A stretch of 64,000 nt of DNA from Acanthopleura granulata (lineage: Eukaryota > Mollusca > Polyplacophora > Chitonida > Chitonidae): NCBI GenBank assembly GCA_016165875.1, contig JABBOT010000035.1:205378-269377 (forward strand), written 5' to 3'. The stretch's first letter is position 1; each line of letters begins with the position of its first letter. The notes under the pieces are model-generated. The model was not told where the DNA came from. It ran no database searches and saw only the letters and a program-made list of their open reading frames with translations. Below, piece by piece: positions 35,101 through 50,100 of the stretch. The position numbers and the translations under genes are program-made.

Positions 35101-38100
35101 TTCCAGGTATAAATTTATATGTTTTTCAGGAAGAGGAGGCGGATGCACACAGTGCAGAAGCAGTGATAAATCAGGGCTCACTGATCTGTCACTGGGTGGG
35201 ATTGAATCCTGTCAGCTGTTTGTCAAATTTTAGCCCTATTAGGAATTTGACTGGAGTTTTCTCAGGGAACAAGGACTTTGAGGCCTGGGGAGTTTAGGGC
35301 TTGCACATTTAGGGACAGTACTGTGAGGCCAAACGTTAACATATAAGTAAACGGGAAATTAATGGTGGTGTGTGGCCAGATAAAGTAATGCATATGGGTA
35401 GACTGCTGATAGCTTTCTGGGTTTTGTTTTCTCCATATTTGTGTTTGAGGCTGCATAATAAAACACATGCAAATTGTAATCAATCATCAGTTTACAAACT
35501 GTCTTAAAGCTACAAAGTATGTGTGTTTCCGACCTGGGAGACTCTGTGGAGCTACACAAAAGTGCACAATGCAGGAAAACACATCATTTCCGCTTGTGAA
35601 GCAACAGTGTTTGTGCATCACCTATGATCACACGTGCACCGAGAAGAATGGCGTACTACAGAAAAAGACAAAGGCGCACTTGGCATTGGTGTGCTAAACG
35701 CCGAAAGGGGTTGTATCAATTCCCTATTCCGTTACCTATAGTTCAAACGACTATTAACTTACTGAAGTTCAGCACCGGTACGAGGGACGCTAATAGCGTT
35801 TTAACAGATTCAGCATCGGCTTCGGGGAAAAATTTTGTTGTCTCTTGTTACTTGATTTTATATCGTTTAATTTTGTACAGTACATAACATATCTCAAGTA
35901 ATTACGTTTGTGATCTTTTGTCACCTAGCAATTTTGCACTTACATACACATACATCTCTCAAGTAATTACGTTTGTGATCTTTTGTCACCTAGCAATTTT
36001 GCACTTACATACACATACATCTCTCAAGTAATTACGTTTGTGATCTTTTGTCACCTAGCAATTTTGCACTTACATACACATACATCTCTGAAGTAATTAC
36101 CTTTGTGATCTTTTCTCACCTAGCAATTTTGCACTTACATATAATACTTTTCCGATAAAAGTGCTTTTATACGCATATTAGTTCGAGACACAAAAGCATG
36201 TATCTCAGTTTTCGTTACAGTGCACACGTATTTACTTCGTTTTATTAGAAATATATGACCTGAACATGCAAAGTGTACATAAACAGGTTTAGAACCTTGG
36301 CATCGGAATCGTCATTCGTATACATGAACCCGCCGTCAACCACAATGGGCGTTCCGGGTCAACAGTCGCAAGATCAGTTTCCAAAAACAACAAATAACGC
36401 ATTTCACCAAAGAACTAAGAAAATATATCAAACAGAAGCAGTCATCAGTTTTCGGTGATGACGAAAAGACTTACTGAATGTTCCAGGCGGTTGAATACAA
36501 TCAGTTTCCGAACTGTGTACCATTCTAGTGTACATAATGTCGATATATCATACCTGTATCTCAGTTGCTCTTTCATTGCAACTGTTCATATATCCAACGT
36601 GATCATCACACTCAACACGATTAACATACGACCCCCAGCTCAGGGTTAAGCGGAATTATAATACAATTATAATACAGAGTCTCAGAGATTCTGAACACTC
36701 CGTCCATATTTACCAACAAGAGAGGTGTATTCATTGTAAAATTAGAGTGAAGAAGTTCGCTTGAATATCCGTGACAAACTAGTTTTTGCAATAATAACTT
36801 ACGATGTTGCTTGAAATCATCACACAGCACACAGGATCAAACAAATGCTACAAGGCGAGATATGTATACGCCATATGCAGGACCATTCGGTATACATGTA
36901 TTGGTATCCAAGTAGGGACAATTCACAATATCAAAATCGAAACTATCACTCTTGTCGTAATGTAGGCGTGACTGGAAACCATATAGAACTTCTTTGTACA
37001 AGTCCGTATAATGTATTATCATACGACTATGTTTACTTTTGTGTTTTTTTTTTCCTGACTTGTCTTTAATGTTGTTTGAATTGTTCACTGACACGACATG
37101 GGTGGTCAGATTTACGGGTGGAGAGATTTATACGTGATACCCGCTTCTGGAATACTATATATTACAGTGAAACCTTGAACAATACATTACCTATTAGGTT
37201 GAAGGACACGCTGAAGGCAGAAGATCCCAGATCATTTTCAGCTATAAATTTGTATTCACCGAAGTCATCACGATTAACGTCGGAGATTTCTAGTTCCGCC
37301 ACGTGACCGGAGAGGGGAACTTTGGTGTCGTAAAACAGAAACTCGTGCTCAGCTTCCATCACGTGACCTCGGTATTTACTCCCTGCTGTGTTGGAGACGG
37401 ACAGTCTTTGATCTGTGCCATTGGTCGGTTTGTACCAAGTGAGGTTCACATAGGCGGGGTAAGACACAAACTTAAACACCAGCTTGATATTTTCACCGAG
37501 GGCTGCAGCCTGTTGGTTCATTTGGTTGGGAAACTGTGGTCGGGCTGGGAAAAGTAATGAACAAATATAATGTATGCCTGTAGGATGCCTTAGAAGTATA
37601 TATGTGGCTCAGTAATGTATGGGATCGCCTCGGTGGCCTTGTCGTCAGAGCGTCCGGGAGATCCGGGATCAATCCCGGGTCGGGTTATTCCAAAGACTTT
37701 AAAAATGGCACTTGTTGCTGCCTCGGCGTTGAGTGTTTAGAGGAGTGAAACAGAACTGGTCGGCCAGGTGTCAGTATAATATCACTGAGTGGGTGCTATG
37801 CCTGGTGTCTTCGGCATGATATTCCAGTGGCAGTGTTATTATTCCATGTTATTCCATGGACGGGCCCTGCCACATGGAGACACAGCCTACAACCACACTA
37901 AGGGCTCCTTATCGTCATTTGACTGAAAAAATGCTCTGTTCGACGTAAAACCCAATCATACACGTATTTTTGTACATTTGTGGCAAAAGTTTTCCATGAT
38001 TTAGTATGATATGCCGGGTTTATTCCGTATACCAAACATGAAACTAGAGCCCATGGGCTGTGAAATGGGTCTATTTGTATTCTTCTAATTTTATTCTTCT

Positions 38101-41100
38101 TGTATCTAGTGGCCAGTTGTCTTCCAGTATAATTCGTTAGTCTTCTCCACTCATAAAGTGCTTATCCGTTATTGTGTCCGTAATGGCGGACCCGGTAGCA
38201 GTAATTTGCACCATTTTATGTCGATCTTTTCTTCTCCAGTTCATGACAGTTTAAAGAGAATGTATTGCACTAGAACGTCATATTGCGATATACTGTAGGG
38301 CTGAGGACCTATTCCCTAACAAAACTTTGCAACTGAGAACTTACCATTTCTTCGCTTGGTGTGAGCACCAACTAAGTCCAAAATATGTTTACTATTTGTA
38401 CTGCTAATGTACGTTGCAACATGTCAATTGAATAAATTTTTGTCAACCTTGTACTGGGGAAAATTTTCGGCGCGATGCCAACTGGAGGTTTTCAACCTTT
38501 CGAATATAACACCACTGCACGTAACTGGTGAGGGGAATCAGCTAAATGTATTTTGTCAACTGAAAACTGTCACTACTTGATCGTGGTTGGAGGATTGTCA
38601 GCTGACTTGAGACCTTGCACTGAATCACTCAAATGCTAACATCAATGTTGTGGAGATTAATTGTTATGTACAAAACATCATAGAAAACAACTGATCAACA
38701 AATGTAGTTGAGTCATATGAAATGCTCGTGTACAAAAATTACTCTCAAGTGAAATGAAATAAAATTTTTGAAAATAATTACAGATTCATCATTCAACATC
38801 ATAGCTAAAACATATTTCGTATGTCAAAATGGCTGATTTGAATCAGACAGTTGTGGTTTGCGGGGATGGGAAGGGGCATTTTTAAGAAGAATATACATGT
38901 ATGTTAAACCGAAAATCCAGCAACCTGCGGATGGTCGTCGGTTTCCCTCGGGTTCTGTCCGGTTTCTCCCACCATAATGCTGACCTCCGTCGTATAAGTG
39001 AAATATTCTTGAGTAACACCAATGAAATAAATTAATAAATGAACCGAAAATCACATATTTCTCAACACACAACATTTAAAATCATATGAAGCTGGGCAAC
39101 ACATTTTCGATACAGAATTAAGACTGCCCAGAAAGCTGCAAATGTTACAGAATATTTGTTTAATACTATGCTCATCAAATATTCTATAATAGTAAAGAAA
39201 TGCTTGCAGGCGCTCATATGTACAGAACCGCTGTTAAAATTACCCTGAAGCAGAAGACAAAGAGATAGAGAGGCCAAAAATTGCATATGAGCTTTGCTAG
39301 GAAAACAAGGAAGCATAACCCATGTACTTTTTTGTAACATTTATAAAATATCCCCATTAATTCAGCCCGTGAAACTATTTTTGATGTCATTGATAAGAAT
39401 TGGTATCATGTCATTGGCGGATGTGTGTGGCAAAAGCGCCGCCTACTAAAACTAATTAAAAAGTAAACGTAATATGGCTTGTTGTTGTTTCGCTCTTGTA
39501 ATAAAAAACGCTTGTACCTTTGAGTTTGTAACTGTAAAAGTCTCATTTTCACACACTTCTGCCTCTGAGCTATATCTTGTGTTTATTATTTAAAAGACAA
39601 TACTTTTTTCGTGTGAAAAATTTGATTATTTAATCGTCTTGACTTACAAAACTTGCATGTTTTCCAACCGCGAGCGACACATCCCGTGTGACTTGCACAG
39701 TGCTTTGAAATTTGAACAGGCTGTAAATGTGACAGGCCAAGTACCTGCGCATTACACTTGGGCAGTATCCCAAGGGTCAAGGTCAAATGCGTGACACGAG
39801 CGCGGACCTCATCTCTCACCTCATTCGATAACCTTTCGATAAACTAAAAGGATAATACTTATAAATAAAAGCATTATTAACGGTTTTATTAAATGCATAA
39901 TCACTGCATAATAAATTCCAACAAAACAATGAAGAAAACATCACGAAAAGAAGGTATTTCACCGTAACATACGGTCTATTTCGTTAAACTCACTGACACT
40001 GAGTACTTCGGTAAAACTACTTCCGGAAATTTCTCCACATTTTTTCATGCCTCTGTAATGGGCCTCTGGCTCATGCAAACCCATAATAAATACAAATTCT
40101 GTATGACATGCACTAGCAATTCGCAGAAAACAGTGTGTTCTAAATATCATAGCAAAATCTAAAGCACACCTTCCAATAAAATGGGAAATCGCCCCCCCCC
40201 CGTCGCTCATTTCGATCGCCAACCTGATCACAGTGACAGATCTACTGCAGAAGGATGCAGAGCTTCCCCTGTGTGCACTTGAAGTTGTTATATAATACGT
40301 ACTGCTGTACAATAGACCAGGAAAAACAATGTTCGTTACTAACCATGAACGTCCACCGTATCCTTTTTTCACCAAATTATTTGTCCGCTAATATCTCCTA
40401 CCGTCAGATCTACAAGAGCTGGGGTTTAAAATAAGTTTTGTAGGCTGATTTTATTCATCCGACTAGAACATTCATAATGTCGTTTTCTCATCACTGAATC
40501 CATCTTAATTTTATATTTATACATTTTCCTAATTCCTTGGAGTTTGTGTGCTTTTTTTTGTTTTTTTTTTTTGGAAACTGATCTTGCGCTTATTGACCCA
40601 GAACGCCCATTTTGGTTGACGGCTGCTATACAAATGTCGGTTTCGATGCCTAGATTACTAATTTCCTGAATGCATGACAACAGATAAACACATGTAGGTG
40701 TCTTCCCTCACAATGTAACGATTCGATGCGCTGACACCCTACTCGTGGTGCGTTGAAACGACTGATATCGTGGACAGCACTTACTTATTTTGGCTGCATT
40801 CATCTTTCATATAAGTATATACTATATATATAGTTCATGCATATTCATTATAGTTGGAAGCATGTCTAATATGTAGCTTTACAAAATGTAAAGAAATCAG
40901 GCTTGTCTCTTGCCTGGTTTAATCATTTTCTCCACAACACGTGTTACTAAAAAGTGTAAAAAAAGATAGGTATCGAACACCTGTACTCTAGTACCACGCA
41001 GCTGGATTATCTGTGCGAGTTACCGCTGTACTATGATCAACGATCCATGAACTATTATAGTGGATATGCAGCTCCAAGGGCACTAGAAAATATTTTATAT

Positions 41101-44100
41101 TTTTCGATTTACAACAAATGTGATTGCGTGAAACAACAAGATACCTCGCACTACATTAGATCTCTTCAAACAGGCACAACTGATTTTTGTTAAAATAACT
41201 AAATCTACTTTTGATCTTACTTTTGTCTTCGAATAAAATAAAAAAAAGTTTGAATCACAACAGTCAAATTTTTCACAGATATATTGCATGGTAATTGTAC
41301 CTCAGACTCAAGTGGTTTTTCTCAATTTATTTGCAGTTACACCTCACGCCCATGCCACTGAGGAACGATTTCTCATCTAGTTGCAAGGCGTCTTGTTAGA
41401 ATCGATCAGACGTGCTCAACACGTAGTAGAAACGTTCAATACAGCAACGGATATGTTACACATCACAAAAGGCAAAGAGTTCCTTAACAGATTTGAAAAA
41501 AAATTAGTCACTGGAATAACAAAAATCCTATCGTATACAGTGATATTGTCAACGCCTTACCTCGAACCTTCACATCAAGCTGTCCCCACTGAACCTCTCC
41601 GAACCCGTTACTGGCTCCACACCGGTATACACCTTGATCTCTGAACGTCACCTGACTGATGGACAGAGATTTCCCAGAGCTGTGGTTTGTCAGTGGTACA
41701 GGATGGTCTCCAATGGTACGACTCCAGGCAGAGTAGGTGTAGTTTTGAGGTACAGCTTCAGCACGACATTCCAGCTGTAGAGGGTTTCCTTCTGTGACCT
41801 CATCTCCTGATGTTAGGGCAACAGACACAACCGGTGGATCTTGGAAACACACCAAGAAGAACGCTTAGAACGTCTGATTTTTGGTCACAACTGTAGCAAT
41901 GGCTAGTGTAAAGTAGAGTAAACTTTAAAGTATTCATAACATATAACATCTCCTACTGAGAAGTATTTATTTGTTACTATTTAACGGTTTTCTCACTCGA
42001 CTTGTTGTCTGGTATTCGGCTGCCTTCAGGTTTATGGGTGACGACAACCGGAGTGTCCGGAAACCAGCTCTATTTACCACGTTCCTGACGAACTCACTGA
42101 TTTTAAAGCGCACGGAAACAAACAAGAGCCAAACTAGATTGGTCCTAGTGATACCAGCGACTTAGTGTAGAACCAGTCAGAGCACTTCGTGGATGAATAT
42201 GCTATATATTATATACACTTTCACCATATATGATGAATATGTGGCTTCATCCTCAGCCAAATATCTACCCCATACCGCGGAAAGGACGACATATAGACCT
42301 AACTTATAATATTAAGAACGTGACTACGTAACTTCACCGCTAACGAGTATAGCGTCAACACACTTGGCTGTTTCTCTTTATTTAAAAATCTGTATCATTA
42401 ATTTCGTGGGGTGTGCCCTCGTCTTTGAGGTTTCTTAATCCATAAAATATATGAAAAATTAAGCACCACACGTACCAGATCCAAACTGCTTCTCGGGCGT
42501 TTAAAAATCTGTGAAACATTTTAGTTCTTAACTGAAGTCTTGCCATCTAGGTTTAGCTTTACACATACTGACATACTCGTATTGGAGATATTTAGTGACT
42601 TTGTGATGTTTAAACACAAACGTTCAGAAAAAGCAAGCGTCGTTTCATACGTCACATTTAAGATCCATAAGAGGTATATATTTCGTCACCTACATCATTT
42701 TCGATGTATCATTGACATAACTTTGCAATATTGGAGCATTTGAATTTGCGATAATCACCATGAAAAGTACACAAAGTACACTCACAGTAAACAGTGACAT
42801 TGACTGTCCGCTCTACTCCTCTCGTCACATTGTTACTAGCTGTCACGGTGTAGACTCCAGAGTCAGTCCGGCTGATCTTGCTGAACCTCACCACGGACGT
42901 GTATCTGTGATTTGTCACACTCCTCGTCGACTGAGCTCCCCGACTCCAGCTTATCCTCGGCTCAGGCTTAGCCCAGATAGTACAGGAGAGCTCAGCTGTG
43001 GCGTTCTCCACGAAAATGTACGACGATTTGCAGCTGGTAAATGTAGGGCTGTCTGAAAAATGATGAAAAATCGAGTACAAGGAGATCTAAAATGCAGGGA
43101 ACTATTCAGTAATGGAGAAGGGAAGGAAAGACGTGAAGATGAAACCATCTATGTAGGGTCTGTTACCATGTCCTAGCCCTAACGACTTCTATTATATAGT
43201 TTATCTCTGCTTCTGCACAAAATTACATCAACATCTAAAACATAAGTCAAAACTGTTATAGCCACAATTTCTTTTGTATTTCACTGTTTGTAGAACATGA
43301 ACATGTGTTTCTATGTGTCTTTCGCTGTGTTAATTTTATGCTTTACACGAGGTATTAAAGCAGCAGGCCTACATACGAAACACTTATTTCAGACCAGATC
43401 TATGTATTTTAGAAAAACTGGAGGAACTATTCCGGTTATGTGGCACTTGGATGCAGCTAAGAGACCGTGGAACAAGACGGTCTCAATCTACATATCTCAA
43501 TCTGCAATAATAATGTCGAATGAAGACAGAAATTGATGGTTGAAAACATGCAGGTCTTAAATCCTAAGCAAATGCATTTAATGGCAAGAGAAAAACAATG
43601 CCAAAGACACACGTATGTTCGAATAATAAGTGAAATGAAATAATCTACCTTCACTTCAATTAGCCTTTCAAATTGCATGTAATGAATACGAAAACTTAGA
43701 GACCATGGAACATACAGTTTCTGCAAGCTAAATATATGTAACGTCATCGATGGTCTTAACGGATGTGAATGTTATACTTTATCAAATAACTGCAGCATTT
43801 TTCAGTTACAAAAAACAGAAAGTGTCCATGTTTTGGTTTAGATTTTCTAATTTCAAAAGCTTTAAAAAAAAGAATATTAATAATGTATTCTTATCCTGGA
43901 GGTCGGGAACAAAATAACCATTACCCTGGCGTATACCGCTTCTGCAAGCTGAGCACACATAACGTCACCACAACTTTTTAAATAGGACAATGTTATACTT
44001 TATCACATAACTGCAGTATTTTTCATTTCTGCCAGACTAATGCATATTTTTATGATCGCTTATCCCTAACCGCGCACTGAAAAGGACCGTTCGTCAATTT

Positions 44101-47100
44101 CCTTATTTGAGAGATGACGGTTGTCCTTTCGTTGATGTAACGGGTTGATCTTTTCCTTATATAGATTAATTCTACATTAGGCACGAAATTATTCATTATC
44201 AAAATGATTAACGGAATTAACGGGAGATTCATGGTAAACCTGATCGCCATCAGCTTTTGTTGTTTTTTGTTTTGTTTTGTTTTTTTAAGTGCTGTCCGTG
44301 TATGAGTTGTTTTATTTTGACATCACTCGTTGCTTTACTGTGGAGTTTGAACAGACTACAGGGCCAGAAATACCTGTTTCATAAATTTTCATATGCGATA
44401 GCCTCTCTACTGGTGTGAAATCCTATATAAACCTGGCGGGAATAATACGCCCAATACACTGCATACTGTATGCTATGGTGTCCTCTGAACCTGAGCTTGT
44501 ATTTTTGCACCATGTTTGAGCTGAACCTGAACTCACAGCGACCTCATTTCTGGGAGACATCTGGGTCATTACGCTGTGTTAGCGCGCCAATCAACTGAGC
44601 CACGAGGCCCCCATGAAAATAAAGTCCCTGCATTCGCTTTATTTCTTTTCTCCTACAAACTTGACTGGCTCACCACAGAATTCAAGTTCAGGATCTAAAT
44701 GAAGTTTTCGTGTATTACAAAAATGCATACCAACGGTTTTAGATGTAGAAAATTTAAAACCGTTGGCAAGTACCCATTTCTCCATCTTGTTGAGACAAAG
44801 CTGCAATTGCCGCTCGATGTTATGCATATTTTTAGCACGGTAGCATATAAGGAAATCATCTATATATAAAGAACCCTCTGGACCAGTTGTGGGAGTTTTA
44901 GCCACGCTATTTATTTTGATGCTAAACAGCGTAGGAGGAAAACTACTGCCCTGGGATACACCCATTTCTTGTTCACGAGAGTCAGAAAGACCTTTCCTTA
45001 AACTGACGATCAGATAAATATTCAGACATGAATAATGGTAAACGATTTTTTAAACCCCTATCAGAAAGGTCTTTTAAAATACCTTATTTCCATGTGGTCA
45101 TTTCCATAAGCCTTTTCGAGGTCTAAAAATATTGACACCACATGTTCATTGTTAATAAAACCATCACGAATGAAGGTTTCAAACTGAACAAGGTGATCTA
45201 AAGTAGATCGAACTTGACGAAAACCACATTGAATACTAGATAAAAGCTTGTTGGTTTCAAGAAACCAAATAAGCATATCATTTATCATCCGTTCAATAGT
45301 CTTACAGACACAGCAGGTAAGAGCTATGGGACGGTAATTATTTGGATCCTGATGATAATTAACCGTTTTGCGGACCGGGATAATACACGCCTCCCTCCGT
45401 GATGTCGGGAAATTACCAGTTATCCAAATATCATTAAGTAAGTCCAAGAGAGTCTCCAGTGGTTCAGATGGTAAATGGTTCAGAAGCTTATGGTATATAT
45501 TATCTGGGCTGCACGCAGTATCGTGTGCGTTTTTAATGAAGTTTAAGCCCCACAATGAAGAAAGGTAGATTACAATCCTCAAAATTATTAGAAGAAAAGG
45601 CCAATTTTACTTTCTTGTTTACTTTTTTAATTGCTGAAACTCAGCAGTGTAATTCTCAGCGGAAGATTTTTATAATCTTTATAAACGTGGGACTGCTATT
45701 TGATGGGATAATATATTTACATTAATATTCATCAGCTATTGGCATACTGTTTCAGCTAGTTTATTGGTTATGTAAGACAAAGATGTTAATAAGGTATCAC
45801 CCACCATCTCTTAAATGCTGAACTTTGGTTTGATTGTTTTCGCCCTTAAGTTTCTGAACCATGTTCCAGACCTTACGCATGCGTGTTTTTGGCGTAATGC
45901 CTGAAACAAAGTTCCACAAACAAGATCGTCTCTTGGACTTAATTTATCGATGAGACTTAGTTCTAAAAATAAGAACCTGGTTTAAACTATTATTATTAAG
46001 ACGATGATTAAAATATTGCTCGGCCTTTTTACGGACCTTAACGGCCTTACGACAATCATCATCATACCAGGGTTTACCTGTGGATTTCGGATTTGTTGTC
46101 ATCGATTTGGAAAAAACTAATTAAAAATTCAACTAATTAATAAGACTTTGTTGAAATTCTGCTGAGTTCAAATAGAAATAAACGTTTGATTTTTAAAACA
46201 AAATGCCTTCGATATATGCCTGGAAAACAGACTTCCCACTGTTTGGAAACACGATTTGCTGGCTCATTTTTCTGGGCTTATATCGAAAGTACTTTGCTTC
46301 GAAAACAAACCTTTATTTCTTAAACACAGGCGGATTGGCCACATGAGAATAGTTTGCACACAGCTAGGTTAGATTTCTGCTCTTTACACGAGACATTGTT
46401 AAGGTGATCCAAATGCAGAAAGTGTCCATGTTTTGGTTTAGATTCTCTAATTTCCAAAGCCTTAAAAAAGAATATTAATAATGATTCTTATCCTGGAGGT
46501 CGGGAACGTAATGACCGTTACCCTGGAGTATACTGCTTCTGCAAGCTGAGCACACATAACGTCACGACAGAGTTTTTAAATAGGACAATGTTATGTTTTA
46601 TCATAAAACTACAGTATTTTTCATTTCTCTCATACCAATGCATATTTTCGTATGTACCTAAATGCATAGCACTTCATCGAAAATTTGATCGCTTACATGT
46701 ATCTCCAACCGTAATTCTAACGGCCATCAGCCTTAGGGTTTTTTCATGATGTTTTGACGAAAAAAAGTTGATTTACTTAAACGTTAGTCGTTACTGTCAT
46801 TTTGAGTTTGAGCTAAGTACAAGTCCAAATGCACTCTACTTGATTCATGATTTTCATGTGCGATAGCCTATCTATAAGTCTTAAATTTTCTATACATATC
46901 GCAAATGTATAATGCAACTAACACAGTGCATATTCTACGGTGTCTTCACAACAGCAGTTTCCATAACTATATCTGTAGAACAACTTTTGTAACCTACCAT
47001 ACTTACATGCTTAGAATTCAACGCCATATCAAAGGCATCGTAGATTGTGTAGATGCAGAAAAGTATCCACAATGTACGTATGTAATTGTGAGGAATCGTA

Positions 47101-50100
47101 GCGGTGAAATGATCTCGTTGTATACCTGATCTCATGAACATGAGCCGTTTCTCTCATTGTTATAATTATTACTAATGTCACAAAAATTATCATTTTGGTC
47201 TTCAAAATCTTTAGCTGGTTTATGAGTTTCATGGGGAGATTGCAGTAAGGCATTGCGCATGGAGCGCTGCAATGGGTCTTAAAGATTCTGTCTGTCGAAG
47301 TATTCAGTTTTCTGGGTTTGGCGAAGTTTCCGTAAATCTGAAGACGAGCCTTGTTTAATGGTTTTAGTGAATTTTATGTGACTTAAAATGGCCAACATCT
47401 CCCACAGTCTCTGTCGTGTTATTGGCACAGCGACTTCCGAAAACATTCACACATTGTCATAGAAAGAGAATGCAGCTATAGGGGACAAAGCGAACTCACA
47501 TAAATTTAACGCCCGCGACATCCAAGGTCTGTATACTTCTGTTGAGCAGCAAGTATTAGGCTGCACTTCATGATCCCTTTAATATATAACCTGTTTACTG
47601 ATGTCTTCACCGTGCACAGTAAAAACCATGTATCCGTTTTTTATATTACGCAATAGATATTTGGTATAGCGTACTACATCAACAAATTATAAGTATCCAA
47701 AAGAATACTATTTGCGCTCTCCCATTGGTAGAACTTTATTTATTTACACATGAAAAAGAATACAAGCAGGAGAGTTTGAAGAATAACTTCATAAAGCTGT
47801 GTTATTAATGAAACTACGTGGTCTTTGTGAATTTGACTGTGAAAATTGTTTTTCAGGCGGACAGTCTGTTTTATTATTTGGACAGTTGGCTCATGCCAAT
47901 TGCATCAGTTGAATTCTTATAAAGATAGCATCTTCATTATATCAAGCCTGGCCCTCCGTGTATCGCTACACGTCTTTGATTCCGTTTTCTGCCTTGATCA
48001 ATCGACTGTGCGGATCCACTCCAGCCGGAACTCAAGTCGGAAGTCGTCATCGTTATTCAATTAGGTTCTTCCCTGCTCGGGTTGGCAAAGAATTTATGCA
48101 TGCGTTAAATTTCAAACCTGTCAGTCAAATACACTGAAAGTTCTTAAACACATGCCGGGCGAACATTTCAAGTTGTATGAGCCATGCACCTATTCTCCAG
48201 CACGGTATCGTAGCCTAAATAGAACATTTAATTCTAGGCACAGTGGGTAATTAAGTCTTGACCGTCTCGCTCTGGTCCTATCTCTTCGACCACAGGCCGA
48301 CTTGAATGACCAAGAGGTTTCATACTGTTCTGTCTCCATGACTGAACGCTTCAAGAAATATGTTAGCAGCATGTCTCAATATGACCGCTGGCCAGCATTT
48401 GTCTGTTTATGCCGGTTTTATCAACATCTTTATAAACGTGGGACTGCTATTTGATGGGATAATATATTTACATTAATATTCATCAGCTATTGGGTCCGGT
48501 GGATAGGGTTTTCCGCCTGCTGGATCAAGGCAGGAAGCGTAGCTATAGGCGAAGCGTTTGACATAATAAAATGAAAATGAAAAGGCATTAAAATCCTTAA
48601 GTTTGAAAAAAATAACAAATGAAGAACGTTTTTTCCTGAGTGCATAATCAAGGTTAATTTTACGTATTCTGTGCTAAGCCTTTTTCTGCATAATAATATA
48701 AAGAACACCCTATCACAATATTGTCGTATTCGGATGAGAACTCCCACATTCTCGACTGGGACTCAACAATCTTCGTTTTAACTTCTCTGCAAACACGTAA
48801 AATGCATCAACTGACATTACGAGAAAGACACATGGACATGGTGATGACTGTTTTTAAGAATTAACAAGAAATATATATGTTTTAAGATGAGAAACTTACA
48901 CGTGACATTCAGTGTGAGGTTGGGTGATACACGTTTACTGCCTCCATTACCAGATCTCTGAGCCTCACATTTGATGACGTCATCATCCTGATATCGATTA
49001 ACCCTCATTGTATAACTCTGTCTGGTCAGGTACCCGTGTTTGGGCCCTCGCTGTGAGCTCACTTCTGGCACGTCTGAAGCTGTTACGGCACTGTTGTTGT
49101 AGTACCAGGAGAATGCTGTAGCAGCAGGATTTGACTCACCACTGGTACATATAAGTGTCACTGTGCTGTTTTCTGTGACGGTGACTGTGTTTCCTGATTG
49201 TCCGGACTCTGCACGGAGCTGTACTCTGTCAGGTCCGACTACATACATAAACAAAGAAGACACGCAAAGCGGTAAATGGAAACACGACAGAACCTGGGGA
49301 TTACAATCATCCCTTTTCCACACAAAGTTGTGACCGCAATAGGGAAAATGACACCAGTATTTGTGACACTGGCACTATACGATGTAAATGTGTTGCCATG
49401 CTTGTTATGGCCAACTGTTAGAAACGTGGATGAACACAAACGAAGCATATATGTTTCACTGTAAATCTGCCGGATTAAAATATAACATGTCCTTCAACGT
49501 GAGATTTTTCATTAACCATATTGAATATGTATCAGCTATTAATACGTATATATAGGATGTAAGCAACAGATAATTTCTAGCACACTTCGAAATTTGAGGG
49601 ATGTTTACAATCTATGACGATTTAGACTTCTTACACGGTTCGATCACATTATGTTTATTGATAATGAAACTATTTCCTGCACACAATATTTCTAACATTT
49701 GATTTTCATTATTCCATACTACCTGTGGGGTACATATGGTATTTTATCATGTACGATGAACGTATGCATTGGCGAGATCAATGTAGCGTACTTATGAGAC
49801 ACTGTCCTGATTGTATACAGATAAATTTAAGTGGTCTGTATACAGATTATGCGATGAATAATTCATGTGATTAAGAAAAACAGTTTCTGAATATTTAAAG
49901 TAATCGGTTAGTTTTGCTATTCTAAAGATGTGATGTAAATCAAACTCTTAACCATGGCCTTGTTTCTTCTCCATGTACTCATTTGAAAGCACCGATTAAA
50001 CATCAATGCCATTGACACAGACTGTCCTGCTGATAATACAAATCCAAAGTACGTATATACCAAATACAAACATCTGTTCATACGATATTTAATTTTGTTG

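Larger units (their letters stand above)
43053..44639. other. Gene B intron, with SINE head and local duplicate
   Basis: No exon is recognised. The stretch 43811-44480 matches 46412-46970, and a reverse SINE head is at 44505-44615. Upstream of the exon, 43165-43310 matches 12175-12330. Confidence 0.55.

Noticed and set aside
35892..36145. CRISPR-like array
   Set aside because: The 65-bp units are contiguous with no spacers, and the genome is clearly eukaryotic; it is a simple tandem repeat.
36445..36475. Hammerhead ribozyme core (TGATGACGAAAA) in the Penelope-like block
   Set aside because: The CUGAUGA and GAAA boxes would be separated by a single base with no stem II, so the fold cannot form as written.
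39959..40375. 138-codon minus frame in a gene B intron
   Set aside because: It has no domain, and the paralogous DNA at 59.2-59.5 kb does not keep the frame.
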